DNA from: Actinotalea soli
GTDB lineage: Bacteria; Actinomycetota; Actinomycetes; Actinomycetales; Cellulomonadaceae
Assembly: GCF_017565425.1 (NCBI RefSeq)
Contig: NZ_JAGEMK010000004.1
Location: forward strand, 1 to 64,000
Length of the DNA stretch: 64,000 bases
Reading direction: 5' to 3'
Every line of letters begins with the position of its first letter. Within the stretch, counting starts at the first letter, position 1. The notes beneath the pieces are model-generated. The model saw nothing but the letters and a program-made list of their open reading frames with translations, had not been told where the DNA came from and did no database searches. Positions 10,270-17,910 of the stretch are shown one piece after another. The translations under genes and the position numbers were made by a program.

Positions 10270-11241
10270 TCAGACCGGGGTGGGGACGGGCGCGAGCTCG
10301 GGGATCCGGGACCGCAGGGCCGCGGCGATGCTCGGGTCGAAGGGCGGCCCCCACGGCACGTGCGCGTGGTAGACGGGCACCTGGGCGACGACGGCCGCGA
10401 GGTGAGCGAGGTGGCCGCGCTGGACGGCAGGGTCCTTCCAGCCGAGCAGTCGCGGGAAGGACAGCAGGTCGAGCAGCGCCTCCCGGGGCTCCTGCCGCAC
10501 GACCTTGACGTGCTTGCGTCGGCGGTCCGGGTACGGCACGACGATCGCCGCGAGCGGCAGGTCGTCCTCGACCTCGGTGCTCAGGCTGAGGATCTGGCGC
10601 TGGTCGGCGCTCGTCCGACGCCCCGGGGCGCCGGTGGAGAACAGCTCGACCAGGGTGTCGGCCCCCTTGCGCAGCCGGAGCTCGGTCGCGCCGAGGCGGA
10701 CCGTCGGGCGACCGGCACCGGTCTCGACGCACAGCACGTCGTCCGTCACGAGGGAGGCGCCGTCGGCGCACATCAGGGTCGCCATGGTCGACTTGCCGCC
10801 CCCGGAGGGCCCGACGAAGGCCAGGGCCCGCCCGTCGACCTCGACCGCGCTGGCGTGCAGCACGGCCCGGCCGCGGCGGTACAGCTGGAAGGCCAGCATC
10901 GCCCCGGTCGTGAGCACCACGGCCACCCCCGGGTCGGCCCCCTCGACCACGTGGACCGTGACCTCGGCGAGGTCGGCCGAGACCTCGAACTCGCAGGTGC
11001 CCGTGAACCGCAGCAGCACGGTGCCGTCGGGGCGCTCGTAGAAGGCGTAGGAGACGACGTCGTCCCACTCGAGCTCGAGGAGCACGGTCCCGTCGACCGG
11101 CTCCGCCTGCTCGGCGCGGGAGCGGGGAGCACCCCACCGGACGGTCACGTCGGGCCGGGTGCCGTGCGGCACCGGGCGGCTCTGGTGGAGCGGGAACTCC
11201 GAGGAGACGACGAGGCCGTAGAGCCGTTGCAGGTCGGTCAT
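10270..11241 (-). CDS. HprK-like serine kinase of the RiPP cluster
   Basis: Protein of 323 residues with the HPr kinase-type P-loop GPSGGGKST near residues 144-152, then a segment (SLVTDDVLCVE) typical of the nucleotide fold of this family. Family knowledge: HprK homologues inside lasso-peptide clusters (paeninodin type) phosphorylate the C-terminal Ser of the precursor. The precursor here also ends in Ser. True HPr kinases are longer and act in carbon control, and no HPr gene is nearby. The ATG at 11241 overlaps the B2 stop by 4 bases, so the kinase is made together with the leader protease. The frame extends further upstream but without support. Confidence 0.8.
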   Translation of the reverse strand: MTDLQRLYGLVVSSEFPLHQSRPVPHGTRPDVTVRWGAPRSRAEQAEPVDGTVLLELEWDDVVSYAFYERPDGTVLLRFTGTCEFEVSADLAEVTVHVVEGADPGVAVVLTTGAMLAFQLYRRGRAVLHASAVEVDGRALAFVGPSGGGKSTMATLMCADGASLVTDDVLCVETGAGRPTVRLGATELRLRKGADTLVELFSTGAPGRRTSADQRQILSLSTEVEDDLPLAAIVVPYPDRRRKHVKVVRQEPREALLDLLSFPRLLGWKDPAVQRGHLAHLAAVVAQVPVYHAHVPWGPPFDPSIAAALRSRIPELAPVPTPV

Positions 11242-11723
11242 GCCGCACCTCCGGGGACAGGGGACGCAAGGACGTGGAACTCGGACCGGGTGGGGTCCAG
11301 GCTCGCGCCGTCGACCTCGATCCAGGCGTGGGCCTGGACCGCTCCGTCGATCTTGGCCACGCCCACCCGCAGCACGGGGTCGCGGTGGCGCAGCAGGTGG
11401 GCGAGGAGCAGGGACTGACGCAGGCAGGTGCCGTTGAAGGGGCCGCGGTCCAGGACGCGCAGGGCCAGGTCGCACCGTTCGGCGTCGCGCGGGCTGAGGA
11501 GGTCCCAGCCGTCGGTGTCCTCGGGGACTGCCCCGTCGAGCCCTGGCACCACCGAGGTGGGGGCCTCGGCATCGAGGCGCAGGGCTGCTCCGGCGAGCCG
11601 GCTGGCCGTCGGGAGCCGCAGGGTGCGGATCGCGAGCTCGGCAGCGGTCGCCGCGAGCGCGGCGTGCAGCAGGACGGCCCAGCGGCGCGGCCCGAGGCCG
11701 ACGACGGTGCGCAGCGTGCTCAT
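11238..11723 (-). CDS. lasso-peptide B2-type leader protease (transglutaminase-like)
   Basis: Cysteine protease of 161 residues of the transglutaminase-like B2 family, which cleaves the leader off lasso-type precursors when guided by a B1/RRE protein. The expected triad is visible: Cys100 in FNGTCLRQSLLLAHLLR, His132 in AHAWIEVDG, and Asp143 in SLDPTRSEF. The length is usual for a stand-alone B2. The N-terminus has hydrophobic helices, also common in the family. It sits downstream of the precursor gene on the same strand, separated by two strong hairpins, and overlaps the kinase gene by 4 bases. Confidence 0.88.
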   Translation of the reverse strand: MSTLRTVVGLGPRRWAVLLHAALAATAAELAIRTLRLPTASRLAGAALRLDAEAPTSVVPGLDGAVPEDTDGWDLLSPRDAERCDLALRVLDRGPFNGTCLRQSLLLAHLLRHRDPVLRVGVAKIDGAVQAHAWIEVDGASLDPTRSEFHVLASPVPGGAA

Positions 11724-11753
11724 GCGGGCCCCTCTCGGCCGGGTGCGGGACGT

Positions 11754-11813
11754 CCGAGGCGCCCCGGGGTCCCGGGGCGCCTCGGGGGACCGATGCCGGG
11801 ATCAGGTCCCGGC
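11754..11813 (-). terminator. two tandem hairpins between precursor and B2 genes
   Basis: Reading from the precursor gene, the first stem pairs TGCCGGGA with TCCCGGCA (11794-11813, 5-base loop). The second is a perfect 14-bp stem (arms 11754-11767 and 11772-11785, 4-base loop). No T-run follows either, so they are more likely attenuator or RNA-stability structures than full terminators. This would give much more precursor mRNA than processing-enzyme mRNA. Confidence 0.6.
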
Positions 11814-11827
11814 ACCGGCCCGCGGCA

Positions 11828-11947
11828 TCAGGAGATGCCGCCGCCGTGGCCGGGCTTCGGGCCCTTGCCCTTGCCCTTGCCGCGACCGTGGAGCGTCAGG
11901 TCGGCGACCGAACCGACCTTGGTGATCGAAGGCTTCTCGTACCCCAT
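11828..11947 (-). CDS. RiPP precursor peptide with lasso-type leader and Gly/Lys-rich core
   Basis: A 39-codon gene. The leader (residues 1-19, beginning MGYEKPSITKVG) matches the lasso leader pattern Y-x2-P-x-(L/I)-x3-G-x5-T exactly: Tyr3, Pro6, Ile8, Gly12, Thr18. If Thr18 is at -2, as usual, the 20-residue core starts at His20 and reads HGRGKGKG, then KGPKPG, then HGGGIS. It has nine Gly, four Lys, one Arg, two His, two Pro and a C-terminal Ser. It has no Asp or Glu, so the acceptor for a lasso macrolactam is missing. GGGAG lies 6 bases before the ATG. The gene is on the same strand as B2 and the kinase, with B1 nearby. The leader identification is strong; the final product is unknown. Confidence 0.85.
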   Translation of the reverse strand: MGYEKPSITKVGSVADLTLHGRGKGKGKGPKPGHGGGIS

Positions 11948-11995
11948 GTTGGACTCCCATTCGACGTGCGACGCCTCTGTACGCCGCATGGTCGG

Positions 11996-12047
11996 ATGCT
12001 AGGGCGATACCGCCGGGTTCTGTGTCAAAGCGGACATTTTTCACCCG
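11996..12047 (-). promoter_or_regulatory. promoter region of the precursor gene with CGGGTGA element
   Basis: Read on the minus strand: CGGGTGA (12041-12047), then 12 bases, TTGACA (12023-12028), a 21-base spacer, and TAGCAT (11996-12001). The ATG lies about 48 bases further on. The -35 and -10 are good matches but the spacer is longer than the normal 17 bases, suggesting activator dependence. The same architecture recurs at 13695-13745 and 37075-37124. Confidence 0.5.
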
Positions 12048-12090
12048 ATCGGTCTTCGCCCGGTCTCGACGCCGACCTCTCCGCCTGCGT

Positions 12091-13254
12091 CTACTGCCGG
12101 GCGACCGCCTCGAGGTACGCGCGACGGGCTCGAAGGTCACCGTCCGCCTCGTGCAGCGGGTTGGGCAGGTCGTCCTCGGGGCGCCTCGTGTCCCGGCGCT
12201 CCCGGAGATGGCCGGCTGCCTCGACGATCAGGGCCCAGGCGCTCGACGCCGTCCCCGTCCGCACGCTCGTGAAGCGGGTGCGGCCGGTGCGCCCGTCGAC
12301 GCCCCGCGGCGGCACGCTCCCCCACCGGTCCAGGAGACGCAGCGCCGCGCGCCACAGAGCGCCGCGCCGCGACCGCCACGGCAGCGCCGGGCACCGGTCC
12401 GACCCGAGCACGAGCGACGCCCGGTCGAGGGCGACCCGCACCAGCATGTCCACCCGCGCCGCCTCCGCCCGTCGAACGACCTCCTCGACGTCCTCGACCG
12501 CCGCCCAGGCGCACTCGACGTCCTTGAGCCACAGCAGCCGGTAGGCCCCGGAGTGGGTCGCGTGGTAGGCCAGGTGGAGCAGCGTGTCGACCCGGTCGAG
12601 GGTCGGCACCGTCACCGACCCGACCCGCACCGGTCGGCGGCGGGCGAGGACCTCATGGGTGCTCCAGCGGAGCCGACGGCGCAGGGTCGCGTCGTTCACG
12701 AGGTGCCAGTGGAGGTCGAGGACCGTTCCCCGCGGGAGGAAGAACGTCAGCTCGGCTCGCTCCTGGCGGTTGATCAGGTCCCAGTTGAGGTCGATCTGCT
12801 CGGCGCCCAGCCCGTGCAGCAGGTCGATGACGTCAGCGAGACGGTGCGGGTCGACGAGCAGGTCGAGGTCCAGGTAGCCCCTCATGTCGGGGGACGGCCA
12901 CAGGTCCGCGGCGACCACCGGGCCCTTGACCACGGCCCACGCGACGCCAGCCCGGTCGAGGGCCGCAGCCAGAGGTCCGAGCTCGGCCAAGGTCGCGAGG
13001 TGGCGCACCATCTGCTCGGTGCGCTGGGCCCCCAGGGCCGCAGCGAGCTCGCGTGGTGGCTCCTCGAGCGCGCCGAGGTAGCGCGCCACCGCCGGGGCCA
13101 GGCGATGGGCGTCCACCACCTCGAGGACCTCCTCGGCCGGCAGCGACCGGACCGCTGCGTCGAGGAGGGGCGCCGCCCCGGCCGCGAGGTCGTGCAGCCC
13201 GACGGCCGCCACGAGGGTCTGCACGACGGGATCCTTGGGTGGTCGAGCGGTCAC
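12091..13254 (-). CDS. nucleotidyltransferase-like protein of the RiPP cluster
   Basis: Protein of 387 residues resembling the 'uncharacterised nucleotidyltransferase' family often found in lasso-type RiPP clusters. Visible features are VVKGPVVAADLWP (Lys110-Gly111) and, about 18 residues later, RGYLDLDLLV (Asp129 and Asp131), the usual metal-binding D-x-D of the polymerase-beta nucleotidyltransferase fold. The remainder is mostly helical. Its substrate is unknown; transfer of a nucleotidyl group to the peptide or a carrier is only an inference. GTG start at 13254. It lies upstream of the precursor on the same strand, but the promoter at 11996-12047 separates them. Confidence 0.75.
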   Translation of the reverse strand: MTARPPKDPVVQTLVAAVGLHDLAAGAAPLLDAAVRSLPAEEVLEVVDAHRLAPAVARYLGALEEPPRELAAALGAQRTEQMVRHLATLAELGPLAAALDRAGVAWAVVKGPVVAADLWPSPDMRGYLDLDLLVDPHRLADVIDLLHGLGAEQIDLNWDLINRQERAELTFFLPRGTVLDLHWHLVNDATLRRRLRWSTHEVLARRRPVRVGSVTVPTLDRVDTLLHLAYHATHSGAYRLLWLKDVECAWAAVEDVEEVVRRAEAARVDMLVRVALDRASLVLGSDRCPALPWRSRRGALWRAALRLLDRWGSVPPRGVDGRTGRTRFTSVRTGTASSAWALIVEAAGHLRERRDTRRPEDDLPNPLHEADGDLRARRAYLEAVARQ

Positions 13255-13325
13255 CGGTCCTCCTCAGGCCAGCCCCCGGACGACGTCAGCGGGCAGGGTC
13301 AGCCTAGGAGTGCCGCAGGGCAGCG

Positions 13326-13351
13326 GACAGGGTGAAACCGAACCGCTACGC
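13326..13351 (+). promoter_or_regulatory. possible leaderless promoter for the B1 gene
   Basis: TACGCT (13346-13351), a TAnnnT-type -10, ends 7 bases before the ATG at 13359, and no Shine-Dalgarno is present. This is the arrangement of leaderless actinobacterial transcripts. Upstream lies CGGACA followed by GGGTGAAA, related to elements at the other island promoters. Confidence 0.4.
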
Positions 13352-13358
13352 TCCGGCC

Positions 13359-13610
13359 ATGAAGCTCCGTACCGAGGACGTGACGTGGCAGGAGATCGAC
13401 GGCGAGCTCGTCATCCTGGACCTCGCCCAGTCCAGCTACCTCACCACCAACAAGACCGGCGCCTACCTCGCGAACCTGCTCCTCGAGGAGCAGACCGAGG
13501 AGAGCCTCACCGCAGCACTGGCGGCCGAGTACGAGCTGTCGACCGAGAGTGCCGCGACGGACGTCCGGGCGTTCCTCGAGCAGCTCCGTGAGCAGGCCCT
13601 CCTCGCCTGA
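13359..13610 (+). CDS. PqqD/B1-type RiPP recognition element protein
   Basis: Stand-alone RRE protein of 83 residues. It has the compact winged-helix pattern of the PqqD family: beta strands (VTWQEIDGELVILDLAQSSYLTTNKTGAYLANLL) followed by helices with an acidic C-terminus. In lasso systems B1 binds the Tyr and Pro of the leader and delivers the precursor to B2. The in-frame GTG at 13332 would add nine residues, but ATG at 13359 gives the family-typical N-terminus (MKLRTEDV) and fits a leaderless promoter. It faces the same way as the following glycosyltransferase, with a 179-base gap holding a separate promoter. Confidence 0.85.
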   Translation: MKLRTEDVTWQEIDGELVILDLAQSSYLTTNKTGAYLANLLLEEQTEESLTAALAAEYELSTESAATDVRAFLEQLREQALLA

Positions 13611-13694
13611 GCACGCCTCCTCCTGCCGAGCTTCGCCCCCCGCCTCGGCCGGCCAGGTCCTCGATCGCGTCGGTGCGGACGTCCGGCGGCCAGA

Positions 13695-13745
13695 CGGGTG
13701 ATTTTGCCACTTTGAGCCCAAAGGTCCGTTTTCGGCGCCTACGCT
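13695..13745 (+). promoter_or_regulatory. promoter of the glycosyltransferase-asnB operon with CGGGTGA element
   Basis: CGGGTGA (13695-13701), 10 bases, TTGAGC (13712-13717), 22 bases, TACGCT (13740-13745). The GTG start at 13790 follows about 45 bases later. Between -35 and -10 lies AT-richer sequence than the surroundings. The layout parallels the precursor and WbaP promoters. Confidence 0.5.
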
Positions 13746-13789
13746 GTTCCTCGCGGCCCACCGGTCGCACCTGACCGCGAGGAGACGCA

Positions 13790-15934
13790 GTGCACGCTCG
13801 GACCAGGGGGCCCGCGGCCACGGGCCAGCCGGACACGGACAGCGCAACCGGTGCGACGACGGACGGCGCCGCGCAGGCCCCGCTCCACGTCGTGGTCGTG
13901 ACGTACAACAGCACCGCCCCTCTCGCCGGGCTCCTGCCGACGCTGGACGCAGGCCTGGTGGGCACGCGATGGCGGATGACCGTGGTCGACAACGCCTCCG
14001 CCGACGGCACCGTGGACATGGTGCGTGCGGCCCGCCCTGAGGCGCAGGTCATCGAGATGGGGCGCAACGCGGGCTACTCCGCCGCGATCAACGCCGCAGC
14101 AGCGACCGCCACCCCCGACGAGCACCTTCTCGTCCTCAACCCCGACGTCCGGCTGCTCCCCGGCTGCGGGGAGGCGCTCCTCGCGACCCTGGACGACCCC
14201 GCCGTCGGCGTCGCCGTCCCGCGACTGCTCGACGCAGCCGGACGGACGTGGCCCTCGCTGCGGCACGCGCCGTCCGTCACCCGTGCCTGGGCAGAGGCCC
14301 TGCTCGGCGGGAACCGCGCCGCACGTCACGGGCTGAGCGAGCTCATCCCCGACGGGCCGACCTACGCCTCGCCCGCGGACGTCGACTGGGCCACGGGAGC
14401 CGTGCTGGCCATCTCGGCCCGGTGCCGCGCTGCGGTCGGCGACTGGGACGAGTCCTTCTTCCTGTACTCCGAGGAGGTCGACTACTGCGCTCGGGTGCGC
14501 GACCACGGCTTCGTCGTGCGCTACGAGCCCGCGGCCGTCGCCGAGCACGACAGCGGGCCCTACGGCCCGAACCTCACCCTCTGGCGCCTCGTGGTCCGCA
14601 ACCGCATCGTGCACTTCGCTCGACGCCACCCGGGCCTCCGGGCCCATGCCTTCCGTGCGGGGACCTTCGTCGGGCAGGCGTTGCGGGCCCCCCGGAGCGC
14701 GGCCGGCCGCGCCGGGGCCGCGGAGGCGTGGTCGACCTCGCTGCGCGAGGTCCGCGAACCCGGCGTGATCTGGTTCGCCGCCCAGGACTGGTGGTACCAC
14801 AACCGTGCCCACTCCGACTTCCAGCTCATGCAGGAGGTGGCGCGCGGGCGCCCCGTCCTGCTGGTCAACAGCCTGGGTCTCCGGATGCCCCGGCGCGGGG
14901 TCAGCAGCAACCCCGGCCGCCGCATCAGCCGCAAGCTGCGGAGCATGGCCAAGCTCGTACGGCGTCCCGTCCCGGGCCTGCCGCAGTACCACGTGATGAC
15001 GCCCGTGATGATCCCGGCCTACGGGTCCGGGATCGCCGCGCGCCTCAACGCCTGGTCGGTGCGTCAGCAGGTCCGGATCGTCTCCCGCCTGATCGGGGTC
15101 GGACAGCGGCCCTACGTCGCCGCGACGATCCCCACCGCGTGGCCCGTGCTGCGCCCGCTGCGGCGGAGCGCCCTCGTCTACAACCGGTCGGACCAGCACT
15201 CCGCCTTCCCGGAGGCCGATCAGCAGCGGATCGCCGAGCTCGAGCACGCCCTGATGCGGCACGCCGACCGGGTGCTGTACGTGAGCCACGAGCTGATGCG
15301 TGCGGACGGCGACGCCGTGGGCGACCGAGGCGTCTTCTTGGGCCACGGTGTCGACCTGGACCACTTCTCGCGCGGACCCGGCGCGGGCGGCAGCCACGGA
15401 GCCAGGCCCGCCGAGCTGGCCGACGTACCCGGCCCGATCATGGGGTTCTTCGGCGGCATCGACGACTACGTGGTCGATCTGGAGCTCCTGGCGAGCACCG
15501 CGCGCGCCCTGCCGGAGGTCAGCATGGTGCTGGTCGGTGACGCGACCTGCCCCCTCGACGACCTCCTCGCCCTGCCCAACGTGCACTGGCTCGGGTTCCA
15601 GCCGTACAGCCGCATCCCCGAGCTCGGACGGACCTTCGACGTCGCCCTGATGCCGTGGCTCGACAACGAGTGGATCCGGTTCGCCAACCCGATCAAGCTC
15701 AAGGAGTACCTGGCCCTGGGGCTCCCCGTCGTCTCGACGCACTACCCCGAGGTCGAGCACGAGGACGGCACGGTCGCCGTCGCCAGGACACCCGAGGAGT
15801 TCGCCGCGCTGGTTCGCGAAGCCCTCGACGACCCGCCCGACCCCGCCGCGCTGCGCGCGGCGGTGGAGTCCTCGTCGTGGAGCTCTCGGGCCCAGGACCT
15901 CATGAACATCGCGACCACGGCCCGGAGGGCATGA
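13790..15934 (+). CDS. two-domain glycosyltransferase (GT2 + TuaH/GT4-like)
   Basis: Fusion of 714 residues. Residues ~25-270 are a GT2 domain of the rhamnosyltransferase type (VVVTYNS, VVDNASADGT, NPDVRL, then a WATGAV segment and FFLYSEEVDYCARV). Residues ~320-705 resemble TuaH-like GT-B transferases, beginning WFAAQDWWYHNRAHSDFQLM and ending in the donor-binding part (LKEYLALGLPVVSTHYPEVE). It probably adds two successive sugars to a lipid-linked repeat unit at the membrane. The GTG start is preceded by GCGAGGAG. The asnB start lies one base after its stop, so the two form a coupled operon. Confidence 0.85.
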   Translation: MHARTRGPAATGQPDTDSATGATTDGAAQAPLHVVVVTYNSTAPLAGLLPTLDAGLVGTRWRMTVVDNASADGTVDMVRAARPEAQVIEMGRNAGYSAAINAAAATATPDEHLLVLNPDVRLLPGCGEALLATLDDPAVGVAVPRLLDAAGRTWPSLRHAPSVTRAWAEALLGGNRAARHGLSELIPDGPTYASPADVDWATGAVLAISARCRAAVGDWDESFFLYSEEVDYCARVRDHGFVVRYEPAAVAEHDSGPYGPNLTLWRLVVRNRIVHFARRHPGLRAHAFRAGTFVGQALRAPRSAAGRAGAAEAWSTSLREVREPGVIWFAAQDWWYHNRAHSDFQLMQEVARGRPVLLVNSLGLRMPRRGVSSNPGRRISRKLRSMAKLVRRPVPGLPQYHVMTPVMIPAYGSGIAARLNAWSVRQQVRIVSRLIGVGQRPYVAATIPTAWPVLRPLRRSALVYNRSDQHSAFPEADQQRIAELEHALMRHADRVLYVSHELMRADGDAVGDRGVFLGHGVDLDHFSRGPGAGGSHGARPAELADVPGPIMGFFGGIDDYVVDLELLASTARALPEVSMVLVGDATCPLDDLLALPNVHWLGFQPYSRIPELGRTFDVALMPWLDNEWIRFANPIKLKEYLALGLPVVSTHYPEVEHEDGTVAVARTPEEFAALVREALDDPPDPAALRAAVESSSWSSRAQDLMNIATTARRA

Positions 15935-15935
15935 C

Positions 15936-17888
15936 ATGTGCGGCATCGCCGGAGTACGGCACCTCGACGGACGACCCACCTCGGCCGCGGGCCTCGAAGC
16001 CATGGCTGCGACCCTGGTCCACCGCGGCCCGGACGCCGTGGGGTACTGGCAGGGCGACGGGGTGGGCTTCGCCCACACCCGTCTGTCGATCATCGACCTG
16101 CCCAGCTCGGCCCAGCCCATGGCCTCCCCCGACGGGCGGTGGCAGCTCGTCTTCAACGGCGAGATCTTCAACTACCGCGAGCTGCGCGAGGAGCTCGGTG
16201 GTGCACTGCGCACGCAGGGCGACACCGAGGTCGTGCTGACGGGTGTCGCGCGGCACGGCATCGGCTACGTCGACCGGCTCCGCGGCCAGTTCGCCTTCGT
16301 CGCCCACGACACCGTCGACGGGACGACCTACATGGTCAGGGACCGCCTCGGGGTGCTGCCGCTCTTCTACAGCTTCGCCGGAGGCACCCTGGCCTTCGCC
16401 TCGGAGCCCAAGGCCATCTTCGCCGGCACCGACCTCGAGCCCGAGGTGGACCACGCGAGCCTCGGCGCCTACCTCCGCGGTCGGTCGGTCCCCGCACCGC
16501 ACACGCTCTTCGCGGGGGTGCACAAGCTCCTGCCCGGACACTGGGCACGGCTCGACAGGGACGGGACCCTGACCCACCACCAGTACTGGTCCCTCCCTGC
16601 CCCGGACCCCGTCCGCGACTGGACTCCCGCGACCGCGGTGGACGCCGTCGAGCAGGCCGTGCGTGCCGGAGTCTCCTCAGCCCTCGTCGCCGACGTCCCC
16701 GTCGGTGCCTACCTCAGCGGCGGTGTCGACAGCAGCCTCATCGCCGCGGTGGTGTCGGACCTGCGGCACGGCGGGGAGGTCTCGACCTTCTCCGCCGGCT
16801 TCGGCGACCCGCGCTACGACGAGCTGCCCTGGGCCCGGCGGGTCAGCGCGGAGCTCGGCACCACCCATCACGAGGTCGAGGTCCGCCCGGACGACTTCGA
16901 GGGCCTGTGGAAGACGTTGACCTGGCACCGTGACGCCCCGGTGTCCGAGCCCGCCGACATCGCCGTCTTCCGGCTCGCACAGCTGGCGCGCACCAAGGTC
17001 AAGGTGGTGCTCTCGGGCGAGGGCGGGGACGAGCTGTTCGCGGGCTACCCGAAGTACCGCATGGCCCGCGCGCTGCAGGCCACCGACGTGGTCCCGGGGG
17101 CGTTGCGGGCCCAGGCGGCTGCCCTCCTCGAACGCCGGATCCCCGGCGCGGGCGCCCGGGCTCGGATCGCCCTGCGGGCGGCGGGGGCGCGCACCGAGGC
17201 CGAGCGCTTCGCCACGTGGTTCGCCCCCTTCACGACGGCCGACCGTGCCGCCCTGCTCCAGGGGACCGTCGAGCACCCCGACCACCTCCTGCCCGGGCAC
17301 CAGCGCGACGTCATCGGGCGGATGCTCGCGGCGGACGTGCGCAGCTGGTTGCCGGACAACCTGCTCGAGCGTGGGGACCGGATGTCGATGGCAGCCTCGC
17401 TCGAGCTGCGGCCACCTCTCCTCGACCACCGTCTCGTGGAGCTGGCCTTCCGGCTGCCGTCCTCGGTGAAGATGCGCGGGGGCACGACGAAGTGGGCCCT
17501 CAAGGAGGTGGCTCGGCGCTACCTCCCCGACGAGGTCGTCGACCGGAAGAAGGTCGGCTTCCGCGTCCCCCTCGACTCCTGGTTCCGGACCGGGTTGCGC
17601 GAGTCGGTCTGGGACCGTCTGACCGGACCGGAGTCCTTCGTCTCCCAGGCCCTCGACAAGGACGAGGTGCGCGCCCTGCTCGAGCGGCACGAGTCCGGCC
17701 GGTTCAACGAGGAGTCGAAGATCTGGACCCTCATGTCCCTCGAGGTCTGGCACGAGACGTTCTTCCGGCCGACCGTGGTGCCGACCGACCACCCGGACAC
17801 CATCACCACGGCAGGCACGCGGAGCGCGACCCGGGCGACGTCCGAGGCGCTTCCCCCGGGCACCGCGGCTGACCAGCAGAGCAGCTGA
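15936..17888 (+). CDS. asnB: glutamine-dependent asparagine synthetase-like amidotransferase
   Basis: Protein of 650 residues. It has an N-terminal class II glutaminase domain beginning MCGIAGV (nucleophile Cys2) and a C-terminal ATP-pyrophosphatase domain with SGGVDSS near residue 260 and LSGEGGDELFAGYPKY. The ~30-residue tail is low complexity. Lasso cyclases belong to this superfamily but generally lack a working glutaminase Cys. With Cys2 kept, amidation of a small molecule or a sugar carboxylate in the polysaccharide is the simpler reading. It is coupled to the glycosyltransferase, not to B1/B2. Participation in peptide maturation is possible but unproven. Confidence 0.8.
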   Translation: MCGIAGVRHLDGRPTSAAGLEAMAATLVHRGPDAVGYWQGDGVGFAHTRLSIIDLPSSAQPMASPDGRWQLVFNGEIFNYRELREELGGALRTQGDTEVVLTGVARHGIGYVDRLRGQFAFVAHDTVDGTTYMVRDRLGVLPLFYSFAGGTLAFASEPKAIFAGTDLEPEVDHASLGAYLRGRSVPAPHTLFAGVHKLLPGHWARLDRDGTLTHHQYWSLPAPDPVRDWTPATAVDAVEQAVRAGVSSALVADVPVGAYLSGGVDSSLIAAVVSDLRHGGEVSTFSAGFGDPRYDELPWARRVSAELGTTHHEVEVRPDDFEGLWKTLTWHRDAPVSEPADIAVFRLAQLARTKVKVVLSGEGGDELFAGYPKYRMARALQATDVVPGALRAQAAALLERRIPGAGARARIALRAAGARTEAERFATWFAPFTTADRAALLQGTVEHPDHLLPGHQRDVIGRMLAADVRSWLPDNLLERGDRMSMAASLELRPPLLDHRLVELAFRLPSSVKMRGGTTKWALKEVARRYLPDEVVDRKKVGFRVPLDSWFRTGLRESVWDRLTGPESFVSQALDKDEVRALLERHESGRFNEESKIWTLMSLEVWHETFFRPTVVPTDHPDTITTAGTRSATRATSEALPPGTAADQQSS

Positions 17889-17910
17889 GACAGCGGGGAA
17901 CCGGCATCCT

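Noticed and set aside
13332-13358. Upstream GTG start for the B1 gene
   Set aside because: It would fall upstream of the best -10 candidate and adds nine residues not expected in the family.
15936-17888. AsnB-like protein as a lasso cyclase
   Set aside because: Cys2 is intact, the gene is coupled to a sugar transferase, and the precursor core offers no acidic residue to activate. Kept only as a possibility.
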